Assembly: GCF_018343535.1 (NCBI RefSeq)
Contig: NZ_JAGYPF010000001.1
Coordinates: forward strand, 682,001-746,000
Length of the DNA: 64,000 bases
Direction: 5' to 3'
DNA from: Neobacillus rhizophilus
GTDB lineage: Bacteria; Bacillota; Bacilli; Bacillales; Cytobacillaceae
The number at the start of each line of letters is the position of its first letter. Position 1 is the first letter of the stretch. Positions 17,374 through 26,682 of this stretch are shown piece after piece. Under the pieces are notes generated by a model. It did not search any database. It worked only from the letters and a program-made list of their open reading frames with translations, and was not told the DNA's origin. Position numbers and translations under genes: made by a program.

Positions 17374-17387
17374 GTCGAGTTTTTTTG
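17358..17387 (+). terminator. Terminator of the YdcF-like gene
   Basis: AACTCGAC (17361-17368) pairs with GTCGAGTT (17374-17381), then T6. Confidence 0.85.
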
Positions 17388-17392
17388 TTACT

Positions 17393-17953
17393 TTATTTTA
17401 TTTTTGCAAAAACACATGTATCTCTTGGTTCATTTCCAACAACAGAAATACTATCATTTTTTAAAATGCCTTCCAGTTCAAATCCCAAACGTTCTGGAAT
17501 GGCCCGGCTTTTCACATTTTTAGAACCGCAGCGGATTTCTACCCGCTTGGCTTTCAATTCCTGAAAAGCATAATTGGTAATACCCTCAACCGCTTCCGTT
17601 ATGTAGCCCTTTCCGCTATGCCGTGTATCAATCCAGTAGCCAATTTCAAATTTGGGAACATCCCAGTTGATTCTATGCAATCCGGAAGATGCAATAAATT
17701 CACCGGTTTCTTTATGAAATATATGCAATCTTAGATCTTCTCTAGTGAGAAACTTCGCATTCGCTTCACGCATGTTGGCCTCTACCTCTTCTGGCGTTTG
17801 ATCGCGGTGGGCCCAAGGCATCCACGGCTTCAGATCGGTCAAAGAAGCCTGCATTGCCTCATAAACCGATTTTCAGTCACCCGGCATCGGCTTACGAATA
17901 ACTAATCTTTCTGTGTAAAATTCTTCTGGGAAATCTATTAAGATAGGTTTCAA
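17393..17953 (-). pseudogene. GNAT acetyltransferase (RimJ/RimL type) with in-frame UGA
   Basis: A good start (TTG 17953 after AGGAGGT) opens a frame reading KPILIDFPEEFYTERLVIRK, the usual N-terminus of this family. Codon 27 is TGA (17875-17873), after which the same frame continues for 160 codons with the acetyl-CoA-binding part intact (GYWIDTRHSGKGYITEAVEG; RAIPERLGFELEGIL). A single base change, for example in a Trp or Gly codon, would explain it. Restart at ATG 17854 is possible but it has only a weak, close GAGG. Most likely a recent pseudogene or a sequence error. Confidence 0.8.
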
Positions 17954-18037
17954 TTTTGTGCACCTCCTATTATGTTAAGTTCGATATAAAATGTAAAATT
18001 CCTTTTTGCCCGGTTAAGTGACACTGCAAATTTGGCG

Positions 18038-18138
18038 ATTCGCTGTTATATTTGAAAATCCGCTGATATCTTATAGAGATTCGCTGATAAATTTATGAAT
18101 TCGCTGATAAAATTAAAAATCCGCTGATATCCTCCCTA
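18038..18138 (+). repeat. Five tandem ~20-bp repeats (AT(T/C)CGCTGATA)
   Basis: Units begin at 18038, 18058, 18079, 18099 and 18119, each starting AT(T/C)CGCTG(A/T)TA followed by an AT-rich 9-10 bp stretch. They lie between the GNAT pseudogene promoter region and the 3' end of proS. No ORF or hairpin explains them. Confidence 0.75.
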
Positions 18139-18181
18139 ATGTCATCGAGAGACTGGTTAAAAGGCAGCAAAACTGCATAAA

Positions 18182-18216
18182 GAAGGGCTCCTCCCATCGA
18201 AAGAGCCCCTCAAAAA
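18182..18216 (-). terminator. Terminator of proS
   Basis: GGGCTC (18185-18190) pairs with GAGCCC (18203-18208); the minus-strand reading continues past the stem towards TTCTTTAT. Confidence 0.6.
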
Positions 18217-18224
18217 GGTAATTT

Positions 18225-19655
18225 TTAATATGCTTTTGCCCAGTAAACCATCTGATCTGCGTCTTTCCCGCAGCAAACGCATTTATCAGATACTTTTTCC
18301 TGTTCAAATGGGATACAACGTGATGTAGCGCCAGTATCTTCTTTGATTTTTTCTTCGCAGGCTAACTCGCCGCACCACATTGCTTTGATAAAGCCTGGCT
18401 TTGCTTCCAAGGATTCCTTTAATTCAGCAAGTGTAGTGGCAACCGATGTTCTTTCTTCACGATGCTTCAACGCTTTGTTGTACAGGTTCGACTGAATCTC
18501 CTCAAGCAGCGCTACAAGCTTCTCTTCTAATTGATCCATTGAAACGACGATTTTTTCCAAAGTGTCCCGGCGTACCAAAACTACCTGCTTGTTTTCGATA
18601 TCCTTTGGACCAACTTCCAAGCGGACCGGAATACCTTTCATTTCATACTCATTGAACTTCCAGCCTGGCTTTTTGTCGCTGGCATCGATATCGACGCGTG
18701 CCACTTTGCCAAGTGAATTTTTCAATTCATACGCAAAATCAAGCACGCCTTCTTTATGCTGGGCGATTGGGACAATCATCACTTGAGTTGGTGCTGCTTT
18801 TGGCGGAATCACCAAACCGCGGTCGTCGCCGTGAACCATAATTAAGGCACCGATAACACGAGTTGTAAAGCCCCATGATGTTTGATGAACATATTGAAGC
18901 TTTCCTTCTTTGTCAGTGTATTGGATGCCAAATGCTTCAGCAAAACCTGTGCCAAAGTGATGGGAAGTTCCTGACTGAAGCGCTTTTCCATCATGCATCA
19001 AGCTTTCAACAGTGAAGGTGGCTTTTGCACCGGCAAACTTTTCTTTTTCAGTTTTTTGCCCTTTTACAACTGGAATAGCTAGGATCCCTTCAAGAACCTC
19101 AGCATAGACATTCAACATTTTGATCGTTTCTTCCATTGCATCTTCATCTGTTGCATGGGCTGTGTGGCCCTCCTGCCATAAGAACTCCAATGTTCTTAAG
19201 AATGGGCGGGTTGTTTTCTCCCACCGGACAACGTTAGCCCATTGGTTATATAGTTTTGGTAAATCACGATAAGAATGGATGATATTTTTATAATGCTCGC
19301 AGAATAAAACCTCTGAAGTTGGGCGGACCACCAGTCTTTCAGCAAGTTCTTCAGAACCCCCGTGTGTTACCCAAGCAACTTCAGGAGCAAACCCTTCTAC
19401 GTGGTCCTTCTCCTTCTGCAGCAGGCTTTCAGGAATAAATAATGGCATATACACATTTTCATGCCCGGTTTCTTTAATGCGGCGGTCCAGTTCATTTTTG
19501 ATATTATCCCACAGGGCGAATCCGTATGGGCGGATAATCATTGAACCGCGGACGCTTGAATAATCGATTAAATCTGCTTTTGTAACAACATCTGTATACC
19601 ACTGCGCGAAGTCCTCATCCATCGCAGTAATATCTTTTACAAATTCCTTAGCCAT
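18225..19655 (-). CDS. proS: Prolyl-tRNA synthetase (ProS, short/archaeal type 3)
   Basis: 476-residue class II aminoacyl-tRNA synthetase that charges tRNA-Pro. Motif 1 region has [15 protein letters not shown], motif 2 has [20 protein letters not shown] and motif 3 has [17 protein letters not shown]. The C-terminal zinc-binding extension ([15 protein letters not shown]...[19 protein letters not shown]) and the lack of the editing insertion mark the archaeal/eukaryotic-like type 3 enzyme found in some bacilli. Expression is controlled by the T-box leader upstream. Start ATG follows GAGGTG. Confidence 0.96.
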   Translation of the reverse strand: MAKEFVKDITAMDEDFAQWYTDVVTKADLIDYSSVRGSMIIRPYGFALWDNIKNELDRRIKETGHENVYMPLFIPESLLQKEKDHVEGFAPEVAWVTHGGSEELAERLVVRPTSEVLFCEHYKNIIHSYRDLPKLYNQWANVVRWEKTTRPFLRTLEFLWQEGHTAHATDEDAMEETIKMLNVYAEVLEGILAIPVVKGQKTEKEKFAGAKATFTVESLMHDGKALQSGTSHHFGTGFAEAFGIQYTDKEGKLQYVHQTSWGFTTRVIGALIMVHGDDRGLVIPPKAAPTQVMIVPIAQHKEGVLDFAYELKNSLGKVARVDIDASDKKPGWKFNEYEMKGIPVRLEVGPKDIENKQVVLVRRDTLEKIVVSMDQLEEKLVALLEEIQSNLYNKALKHREERTSVATTLAELKESLEAKPGFIKAMWCGELACEEKIKEDTGATSRCIPFEQEKVSDKCVCCGKDADQMVYWAKAY

Positions 19656-19724
19656 TTTGACACCTCATCATTTTCTGAAAAATATTTCCCGCTCCAGCGT
19701 CTGTTTTAGACGCATTTAGCTTTT

Positions 19725-19974
19725 TGCATATAAAAAGGCCCTGATCCTAAAAAGGGACCAAGGCCTGGCGGTACCACCCTAAATTCATAAAGCAAATGCT
19801 TTAAACTCTTTGCATGATAACGGATTTGATCCGCATGTATCTTCAATTCATCCGATACAGAACTCGGAGGCAGGTTCAAATGACCGTCTTAAGAAACCTC
19901 GCACCAATGGTTTCCTCTCTTGGTAAGACCTTTTTCATTTTACTAATCCCCGTCATTGTTTCAATCTATATTTT
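19725..19974 (-). promoter_or_regulatory. T-box riboswitch, proline-specific (specifier CCU)
   Basis: On the minus strand Stem I contains the AGTA motif, the AGAGAGG bulge (19920-19914) and the distal GGTGCGAGG. After GAA comes CCT (19874-19872), a proline codon at the specifier position, closed by CCTCCGAGTT against AATGACGGGG. The T-box sequence AGGGTGGTACCGC is at 19780-19768, overlapping the antiterminator. The terminator stem (19766-19740, GGCC...GGCC) ends in T5. Uncharged tRNA-Pro would stabilise the antiterminator and switch on proS. Confidence 0.95.
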
Positions 19975-19981
19975 TGAAAAA

Positions 19982-20010
19982 ATTATATATTTCCCTTAGC
20001 TAAAAGTCAA
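19982..20010 (-). promoter_or_regulatory. SigA promoter of the proS T-box leader
   Basis: Minus strand TTGACT (20010-20005), 17-bp spacer, TATAAT (19987-19982); transcription should start near 19975. Confidence 0.85.
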
Positions 20011-20135
20011 TTCCTTTATAGGAATATTTTTCATTAGTATTAACCATTATTGCCTTTTTAAAATTTTTAATACCACTTTAATCGACGTTCCGAATCGGTT
20101 AAAATGCTATTAATAGCTAAATTGGGGTGATTTGC

Positions 20136-20273
20136 ATGAAAAAGGAAAAAAAAGATGAACTTGAGCTCGATGAGGAAGAAAAAGAAACATTGCTTGAATA
20201 CATGAGAATGCAAAATGAAGCCCTGAAACGTATTTTTAAAAATGCCGTTGAAAAAGAAAAAAATGAAGGATAA
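20136..20273 (+). CDS. Small charged protein of unknown function
   Basis: 45 residues, almost entirely Glu/Lys with a short amphipathic helix (TLLEYMRMQNEALKRIF). GGGGTG lies seven bases before the ATG. Its strong ribosome site and codon pattern support translation; I do not recognise a family. Confidence 0.55.
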   Translation: MKKEKKDELELDEEEKETLLEYMRMQNEALKRIFKNAVEKEKNEG

Positions 20274-20375
20274 TCCCTCAATTTGTTTCATAAACCTCTT
20301 TGTTAAAATCTAGCATTATTTCCCCCGCCCTGAATATGATTAATAGAGAAATGATAGATTTTAGGGGGCATGCGA

Positions 20376-20576
20376 GTGGTAAAGAAAGAGCCGGAAATAA
20401 AAAGTGGTCCTAGTACAACAAACAATAAAAGTGATATTAAGGTGAATAACCAATTCAGTTTAACAATTAACTTTGGCGATTCATTAAATGTGCTGGCATT
20501 GATAGCCGGTATATATCTAATCAAAAGAATCACGAAAAAGAAAAAACTACAAAAGCATATGGAGCAATGGCCTTGA
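20376..20576 (+). CDS. Small single-span membrane protein of unknown function
   Basis: 66 residues: a polar N-terminal half with NNKSDIKVNNQFSLTINFGD, one hydrophobic helix (LNVLALIAGIYLIK) and a basic tail (RITKKKKLQKHM). GTG 20376 lies seven bases after AGGGGG; an ATG two codons earlier is too close to it. Ends in a terminator whose stem overlaps the stop codon. Confidence 0.6.
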   Translation: MVKKEPEIKSGPSTTNNKSDIKVNNQFSLTINFGDSLNVLALIAGIYLIKRITKKKKLQKHMEQWP

Positions 20577-20602
20577 TTGTTATAAAATCAAGGTCTTTTT
20601 TT
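20571..20602 (+). terminator. Terminator of the small membrane protein gene
   Basis: CCTTGAT (20571-20577) pairs with ATCAAGG (20587-20593), then TC and T7. Confidence 0.8.
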
Positions 20603-20617
20603 GCTGATTGTTCCTAA

Positions 20618-20679
20618 TTGACACAATATTTACTTTGTTATATAGTTTAACAGGTGAATAGTTCAATAGATTAACTATT
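20618..20679 (+). promoter_or_regulatory. Promoter and MarR-type operator of the marR-mmpL operon
   Basis: TTGACA (20618-20623), 17-bp spacer and TATAGT (20641-20646) form a SigA promoter. Just downstream the inverted repeat AATAGTT-N9-AACTATT (20657-20679) overlaps the transcription start, where an autorepressing MarR protein would bind. Confidence 0.7.
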
Positions 20680-20707
20680 TTCCAAAAAGTAATGGGGTGA
20701 AAGCAAA

Positions 20708-21169
20708 ATGGATAACAACACAATCCAGGATTTAATTGACCGCTATGTTAACATTTCCTTTCAGGTACATAAAAAAGCGGAAGCCTTAATTAAAAATCAA
20801 CTTGGGAACGAATTGACCAATGACCAGCACTACATCTTAAGGTATATCCACCAGACTGGAGAATGTACGTCAACGGAATTGGCTGAAGTTTTTCAGGTAA
20901 ATAAAAGTGCAATAACAGCCATCATAAATCGAATGACAGATAGAGGATTGATACAACGAACTAGGGATGAAAAAGATCGCAGAGTGGTTTATTTAACACC
21001 TACACAAGAAGGCGTCGAACTGTTTCAAAGTGCCCAGGAAAAAGTCCATCAATTGGTTGAATCTATCATTACCCAGTTCGATGAAACCGAAATCACAACT
21101 TTTATAAACACGTATGAAAAATTAGCACAAATTTTAGACAACAAGAAACAGGAAGAACTGGGGGAATAA
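20708..21169 (+). CDS. MarR-family transcriptional regulator (YdgJ-like)
   Basis: 153 residues with the winged-helix core TSTELAEVFQVNKSAITAIINRMTDRGLIQRTRDEKDRRVVYLT, flanked by dimerisation helices. It probably represses itself and the adjacent exporter by binding the palindrome over its promoter, and is released by a toxic ligand. It ends 3 bp before the MMPL gene; the same pair (ydgJ-ydgH) exists in B. subtilis. Confidence 0.9.
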   Translation: MDNNTIQDLIDRYVNISFQVHKKAEALIKNQLGNELTNDQHYILRYIHQTGECTSTELAEVFQVNKSAITAIINRMTDRGLIQRTRDEKDRRVVYLTPTQEGVELFQSAQEKVHQLVESIITQFDETEITTFINTYEKLAQILDNKKQEELGE

Positions 21170-21172
21170 CAA

Positions 21173-24100
21173 GTGAGAGCCATCATTAAGGGAAAATGGT
21201 TTATCTTAATCGCTTGGATTGCTGTCATTGCTGCTCTTTTTATGGCAGCACCAAACATGGAAAATCTCGTTCGGGAGAAAGGACAAATTTCCGTTCCAGA
21301 AGGTTACTCCTCCACCCTTGCCGAAAAAATTCTCAAGGATGTTCAGTCGAGTGAAAATAAGGGCAATTCCCTGCAAACGGCGCTTGTCTTCCATAGTGAA
21401 AAAAAATTAACGAAGGACGACTTCGCTGATGCTGAAAAAGCTGTCAAAGAACTAGAAAAAAATAAAGAGACGCTCGGAATCACCGAAATCCTCACCCATT
21501 TCACTCAAGAGGAACTAAAGGACCAGCTGGTTTCAAAGGACGGCAAAACAATTCTAGTCTCCATTAAAGTTACATCGAACGATAGAGAAGCAAAAAAAAT
21601 TGTCAAAGAATTAAATAAAGCGATTGATGATGTCAAACTTGAACATTACTATACAGGCGGCTGGGTGATTGGCGAGGACCTCGTCACAAACTCTCAGGAA
21701 GGATTGAAAAAAACCGAAGGCATAACGGTAGTTTTCATTTTAGCAGTGCTGCTGCTTGTCTTTAGATCAGTAGTGGCCCCAATTATTCCTTTGATAACGG
21801 TAGGATTTAGCTATCTGACAGCTCAATCCATTGTTGCTATTTTAGTAGATAAAGTGAACTTTCCCTTATCAACCTTTACACAGATTTTCTTGGTTGCCGT
21901 CCTCTTCGGGATTGGAACGGATTATTGCATCCTGCTCTTAAGCCGCTTTAAAGAGGAATTGTCTTCGGGTGAAAATGTAATAGAGGCCATCATTAAAACA
22001 TATAAAACAGCTGGAAAAACGGTCTTTTTTAGCGGAGTCGCTGTTTTAATCGGATTTGCTTCGATAGGTTTATCAACCTTCCAACTATACAAATCCGCCG
22101 CTGCTGTAGCAGTTGGAGTTGCCATTTTATTAATCGCGCTCATCACGGTGGTGCCATTTTTCATGACAGTCCTTGGGAAAAAATTGTTTTGGCCAGCTAA
22201 GGGGAAGCTTGAACACGGCGATAGTAAGATATGGGGTGTAATGGGGAACTTTGCACTAAAACGCCCATTGATTGCTTTTATTCTTGTTGCCATTATCGCA
22301 ATACCTTTCCTATTCACGTATAAGGACCAATTGTCATTTAATTCGCTTGAAGAAATCAGCGATGATTATCCATCTATTAAGGGGTTTAATCTAATCGCGG
22401 ATTCATTCGGTCCTGGTGAATCCATGCCGACACAAATTGTCATAAAAAATGACGATAAAATGAACACCACAGAATATTTGTCGATTACCGAAAAAATCAG
22501 CCAAGAACTCAAAAAAGTCAATGATGTCAAAACCGTCCGTTCTGTCACCCGCCCGACCGGCAAACCAATGGACGATTTTTATATTTCCAAGCAGGTGGCA
22601 AGCCTTGAGGACGGGCTTGGCAAAGGAAATGACGGGATTAAACAAATCAGCGGCGGACTCTCTGAAGCAAGCAGCCAGATGGCAGCTAATCAACCAAAAA
22701 TGGAGCAGGCAACAGCAGGGATCAGCCAATTAATCTCTGGCACGAATGAAATCAAAACGAATCTGGCCAAAGTTCAAAGCGGCCTTTCAGATATCGAAAC
22801 AGGACTTAAACAAGGTTCTTTAGGTTCAACACAAATAAAAGAAGGCTTAACCCAAATCAAAATTAATTCTCAAAAAGCTTTAGATGGAAGCAAACAAATA
22901 CTTGCGGGCTATCAACAAACAGAAAGTGGGCTGGGCACCCTATTAAGCAATTATCAAAAAACGGCCGCTGGGTTGGAATTACTAAGCTGCAGCCTTAATT
23001 TGCAAGCTAATTTTAATCAGTTGGAAACAGATTATCCGATTGTCCAGAATAGTCAAGACTACCAAACTATTAAGGCGACAATTGAAGGCATTCCAGGTAA
23101 GCCAGATGCCCCTGGGGCCTATGTGGCGGCACAGCAGCTAGCTGCAGGCATGAATCAACTTAACGCAGGCCTTAAAGAAGTAGAAAACGGTCTTAATACG
23201 GCCAATAGCGAATTTGCAAAATTAATTGCTGGCCAAGAACAGCTTGTTAAAGGAATGGAACAGCTCATCCCGGGTATTGAAGCACTTGAGTCCGGACTAT
23301 ATCAAATGGAAGACGGTCAGGGTCAAATCGTCGCAAATATGCCGAAATTTACCGACGGTCTGAATAGCATCAATGATGGCCAGCAGGGACTTCTGTCCGG
23401 GTTTGAAAATATCGGCAGCCAAATTAACCAGCTTTCTGACGGGTTAAATCAAAGCTCCGATGGATTAAATCAAGTCTCAAATGGACTGGCAAGTGCCCAA
23501 GATTACTTGGCCGATGTATCTAAGCAGCCGCGAAATGGTTTTTATATCCCTCAGAATGTTTTGGATAGCAATGATTTTGCGAAAGTGCTGAATGCCTATA
23601 TGTCAAAGGATCGCAAGGTCATGACAATTGATGTTGTCTTTAATAAGAATCCATACTCTAATGAGGCGATAAACAGAATACCAGTCATAAAAGATGCTGT
23701 AAAACGTGCTGTTAAAGACACAAAGCTTGAAAATGCAAATGTTGCTATTGGAGGTGTATCAAGCATGCACCATGATTTGGATACCATTTCCAAAGGCGAC
23801 TATTCCAGAACCGTTATTTTAATGCTTGCAGGAATCGGTATTATCTTGATCATCCTGCTCCGTTCATTGATAATGCCAATTTACCTAATCGGCTCTTTGG
23901 TCTTAACCTACTATACATCAATGTCAATCTCTGAATATATTTTTGTAAACTGGCTAGGTTACACAGGCATCAGCTGGGCTGTACCATTCTTTGCCTTTGT
24001 TATTCTCGTTGCGCTTGGAATTGACTACAGTATTTTCTTAATGGACCGCTTTAACGAGTACCGTGATTTACCTGTTGAAAAAGCCATTCTTGAATCAATG

Positions 24101-24310
24101 AAGAAGATGGGAACAGTCATCATCTCAGCGGCCGTCATCTTAGGCGGAACGTTCGCGGCGATGATGCCTTCCGGTGTTTTATCATTACTAGAAATTGCTA
24201 CGATTCTATTAATTGGTCTTGCTTTATATGCCCTAGTGGTTCTTCCGCTGTTTGTACCAGTTATGGTGCGCACCTTTGGAGAAGCCAACTGGTGGCCATT
24301 TAGAAAATGA
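21173..24310 (+). CDS. MMPL/RND-family exporter (YdgH-like)
   Basis: 1045 residues. Two repeats of six membrane helices carry the MMPL motifs FGIGTDYCILLLSRFKEEL (first half) and VALGIDYSIFLMDRFNEYRD (second half), with the acidic residues used for proton coupling. The large outside loop of the second half (about 480-790) is filled with weak heptad-like repeats (GL-Q-G, ISGGLSEAS), the coiled-coil insertion also found in YhgE-type proteins. Start is GTG with GGGGGA upstream. Likely exports lipids or hydrophobic drugs under control of the MarR partner. Confidence 0.9.
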   Translation: MRAIIKGKWFILIAWIAVIAALFMAAPNMENLVREKGQISVPEGYSSTLAEKILKDVQSSENKGNSLQTALVFHSEKKLTKDDFADAEKAVKELEKNKETLGITEILTHFTQEELKDQLVSKDGKTILVSIKVTSNDREAKKIVKELNKAIDDVKLEHYYTGGWVIGEDLVTNSQEGLKKTEGITVVFILAVLLLVFRSVVAPIIPLITVGFSYLTAQSIVAILVDKVNFPLSTFTQIFLVAVLFGIGTDYCILLLSRFKEELSSGENVIEAIIKTYKTAGKTVFFSGVAVLIGFASIGLSTFQLYKSAAAVAVGVAILLIALITVVPFFMTVLGKKLFWPAKGKLEHGDSKIWGVMGNFALKRPLIAFILVAIIAIPFLFTYKDQLSFNSLEEISDDYPSIKGFNLIADSFGPGESMPTQIVIKNDDKMNTTEYLSITEKISQELKKVNDVKTVRSVTRPTGKPMDDFYISKQVASLEDGLGKGNDGIKQISGGLSEASSQMAANQPKMEQATAGISQLISGTNEIKTNLAKVQSGLSDIETGLKQGSLGSTQIKEGLTQIKINSQKALDGSKQILAGYQQTESGLGTLLSNYQKTAAGLELLSCSLNLQANFNQLETDYPIVQNSQDYQTIKATIEGIPGKPDAPGAYVAAQQLAAGMNQLNAGLKEVENGLNTANSEFAKLIAGQEQLVKGMEQLIPGIEALESGLYQMEDGQGQIVANMPKFTDGLNSINDGQQGLLSGFENIGSQINQLSDGLNQSSDGLNQVSNGLASAQDYLADVSKQPRNGFYIPQNVLDSNDFAKVLNAYMSKDRKVMTIDVVFNKNPYSNEAINRIPVIKDAVKRAVKDTKLENANVAIGGVSSMHHDLDTISKGDYSRTVILMLAGIGIILIILLRSLIMPIYLIGSLVLTYYTSMSISEYIFVNWLGYTGISWAVPFFAFVILVALGIDYSIFLMDRFNEYRDLPVEKAILESMKKMGTVIISAAVILGGTFAAMMPSGVLSLLEIATILLIGLALYALVVLPLFVPVMVRTFGEANWWPFRK

Positions 24311-24336
24311 TGCCAATACTATCAAACGAACGAAAA

Positions 24337-24360
24337 AGCACGCTCAAGCCCAGCGTGCTA
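24337..24360. terminator. Bidirectional terminator after the MMPL gene
   Basis: AGCACGCT (24337-24344) pairs with AGCGTGCT (24352-24359); stronger T-run on the minus strand, serving the next gene. Confidence 0.75.
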
Positions 24361-24366
24361 TCTTTA

Positions 24367-24879
24367 TTATTTCATTTTATCTAAGCTGACATCGAAAACA
24401 AAAATTAAGAAGAAGCTGAAGATCACAGAAATAAATAATGCGAGCAGTGGTTTGGAGTAATGAATTCTCAGTACTAGGAACATGACAATAACAAATATGC
24501 CTGACCAAAATAAATTCCAATTATGATGATAAGTGATCGCCCCTAATTTTATTGACAGATATTCAAGCACAAGGAACATCACTACATAAAAGCAGGTATA
24601 CATTACTTGAATCGATAATTTTTTCCTAAAAGGGTATTTTGATAAAAAAATCCATGTAGACAAGGGCATTCCTATTAATATAAGTAACATCATCGGAATG
24701 ATGGCTGCCGGCAATCCATTCGGTTCCATCTGCCAAAGCTGGTATTTATAGCAAATAATTTCGTATAATGCATTCCCCAGTGAGGAAAATAAAATGGTGG
24801 GATAATATTGTTTCCAATCCCTATCTGCCAATTTAAAGGCAGCAATTATCCATAGAATCGAATAGATAATGGCAATCAT
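24367..24879 (-). CDS. CBO0543-type integral membrane protein of unknown function
   Basis: 170 residues with five predicted membrane helices. Conserved-looking features are KLADRDWKQYYPTILF in the first loop and LEYLSIKLGAITYHHNWN before the fourth helix, which match the CBO0543 family of Firmicutes membrane proteins. Function unknown. Start ATG follows GAAGGAGAG. Confidence 0.7.
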   Translation of the reverse strand: MIAIIYSILWIIAAFKLADRDWKQYYPTILFSSLGNALYEIICYKYQLWQMEPNGLPAAIIPMMLLILIGMPLSTWIFLSKYPFRKKLSIQVMYTCFYVVMFLVLEYLSIKLGAITYHHNWNLFWSGIFVIVMFLVLRIHYSKPLLALFISVIFSFFLIFVFDVSLDKMK

Positions 24880-25080
24880 AAAATCTCTCCTTCAGATTTT
24901 ATAATCCTAGTAAATGTAAATTTTTATCCCCCTCAAAATTTTTCTTCATGACATCCTTTGTATTTCAAAATGAAACTTTTTTGGGCTTGGTCCGTAAATA
25001 TAATTATGGTCTTGTATTAGGAATTTTCCCCCTATTAGAAAATAGAGATAAAAAGAGTGAAATAATAAGGAGTGAAAAAT

Positions 25081-26634
25081 GTGGGTGTTAAATTAAGCAA
25101 AGGTCAAAAAGTGGATTTAACAAAGTCCCATCCCGGCCTTCAAAAAGTTGTTGTGGGATTGGGTTGGAATATCAATCAAAACGGTTCGAATTTTGATTTG
25201 GATGCATCCGCTTTTTTATTAGGTCCATCAGGAAAAGTGCAAAGCGATCAGGATTTTGTTTTTTACAATAATCCATCCGGAGGGAATGGAGCCATTATTT
25301 ATAGCGGCGATAATCGGATTGGCTCCGGCGATAAAGACGACGAACAAATACGAATTGATTTAAACCGGGTACCGGCTCACATCCACCGTATCGCCTTTAC
25401 CATTACGATTCATGATGCCCAGGCGAAGCGGCAAAATTTCGGACAAGTATCTGATTCCTATGTTCGAATATTTAATGAGGAAAACAATGAAGAATTATTG
25501 AGGTTTGATCTAGGCAGGGATTTTACAGTTGAAACCGCGATTGTCGCAGCGGAGATATATCGTCATAACGGAGAATGGAAATTTAATGCCATTGCCAGCG
25601 GATTTCAAGGCGGATTAGCTGCCCTTTGTGGAAATTTTGGGGTAACTGTTGATGATGCCCCTGTCAATTCGTCCTATTCTGCTCCGGTTCAGCAGTCTGA
25701 CCGCCAGCCTGGAAATTCATTTCAACCTAGCTCACCAAATCAGTTCACGGGAAATCCTTTTCAAAGTCAAAGCAATAATTCCTATCAAACGCAGTCCTTT
25801 TCCCCGCAGAACGGGAGCCAAAATTATAATAATTATGATCCGTATCGCCAAAGTCAAAATCAATATGATCCATATCCGCAAAGCCAAAATACAACCCAAC
25901 AGCCGATCCATCTTCAGCCGGATTCTGCGAACCGACAGCCTGCTTTTGGCTTTCCGTCTCAAACATTCCCATCTTCAACAAACTCACGGTCTACATATGG
26001 GGGCGATGATATCGTTTGCCCACGTTGTCATTCTTCAAATGTACGTACCGGTAAAAAAGGGTTTGGTTTGGGCAAAGCGGCAATTGGTGGTTTAATTTTA
26101 GGTCCTGTTGGCTTACTTGGCGGGTTTATTGGACATAACCAATTAAAATTTACCTGCAATAGCTGCGGTAGTAATTGGTCCCCTTCTCAAACAGACTACG
26201 CGGAATGGGCAAACACGCAAAAAAGACGAGCCCAGGAATTATTTAATCGTTACAAGAGTCAGGATGTATTGGATGCAGTCGTTGCGGCATGTGCTTTGGT
26301 TGCCATGGCAGACGGCTACTTGGATGCTTCTGAACGGCAAAAGATGGTCGATTTTGTTAATCAAAGCGAGGAATTGCGGGTATTTGATACTACCAAAGTT
26401 ATTCAAAGATTCAACTTTTTCGTTTCCAGGATAGAAAATGATCGAATGCTTGGCCGTGCCGAAGCATTCCGGGCGCTTGGAAGAATTCGTACAAAACCGG
26501 AAATTGCCCGCTTGGTCGCCCGCTATTGCATTGCCATTGGCTATGCTGATGGGAACTTTGATCATAATGAAAAGCAGATGGTCGTTGATATCTGCCACGA
26601 ACTTGGGTTAAACCCAGCTGAGTTTTTATCATAA
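25081..26634 (+). CDS. TerD-domain protein with zinc ribbon and TerB-like domain
   Basis: 517 residues with three parts. Residues 1-190 are a TerD/general-stress-protein-16U domain (GVKLSKGQKVDL; Ca2+-binding type residues in NFDLDASAFLL and GDNRIGSGDKDDEQI). A Gln/Asn/Ser-rich disordered linker (about 195-310) follows. A zinc ribbon has CPRCHSS near 312 and CNSCGS near 358, separated by a glycine-rich hairpin. Residues 380-517 are an alpha-helical TerB-like domain (ALVAMADGYLDASERQKM; CIAIGYADGNFDHNEKQM). GTG 25081 is chosen because AAGGAG lies eight bases before it. Stress or tellurite-resistance type role, not located in a ter operon here. Confidence 0.88.
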   Translation: MGVKLSKGQKVDLTKSHPGLQKVVVGLGWNINQNGSNFDLDASAFLLGPSGKVQSDQDFVFYNNPSGGNGAIIYSGDNRIGSGDKDDEQIRIDLNRVPAHIHRIAFTITIHDAQAKRQNFGQVSDSYVRIFNEENNEELLRFDLGRDFTVETAIVAAEIYRHNGEWKFNAIASGFQGGLAALCGNFGVTVDDAPVNSSYSAPVQQSDRQPGNSFQPSSPNQFTGNPFQSQSNNSYQTQSFSPQNGSQNYNNYDPYRQSQNQYDPYPQSQNTTQQPIHLQPDSANRQPAFGFPSQTFPSSTNSRSTYGGDDIVCPRCHSSNVRTGKKGFGLGKAAIGGLILGPVGLLGGFIGHNQLKFTCNSCGSNWSPSQTDYAEWANTQKRRAQELFNRYKSQDVLDAVVAACALVAMADGYLDASERQKMVDFVNQSEELRVFDTTKVIQRFNFFVSRIENDRMLGRAEAFRALGRIRTKPEIARLVARYCIAIGYADGNFDHNEKQMVVDICHELGLNPAEFLS

Positions 26635-26642
26635 GAATGAAA

Positions 26643-26681
26643 AAAAGCCTCTGCACTTTGGGATTTTGGCAGAGGCTTTTG
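26643..26681. terminator. Bidirectional terminator between TerD-type gene and selB
   Basis: GCCTCTGC (26647-26654) pairs with GCAGAGGC (26669-26676), A-run before and T-run after. Confidence 0.85.
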
Positions 26682-26682
26682 A

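Noticed and set aside
17873-17875. Selenocysteine at the GNAT UGA
   Set aside because: GNATs have no known Sec position here and no clear SECIS-type hairpin follows; kept only as a finding to exclude.
19814-19999. 61-residue ORF on the + strand
   Set aside because: It lies antisense to the proS T-box leader and has no ribosome site.
21922-22733. Antisense and out-of-frame ORFs inside the MMPL gene
   Set aside because: Shadows of a long well-supported gene; no ribosome sites and atypical composition.
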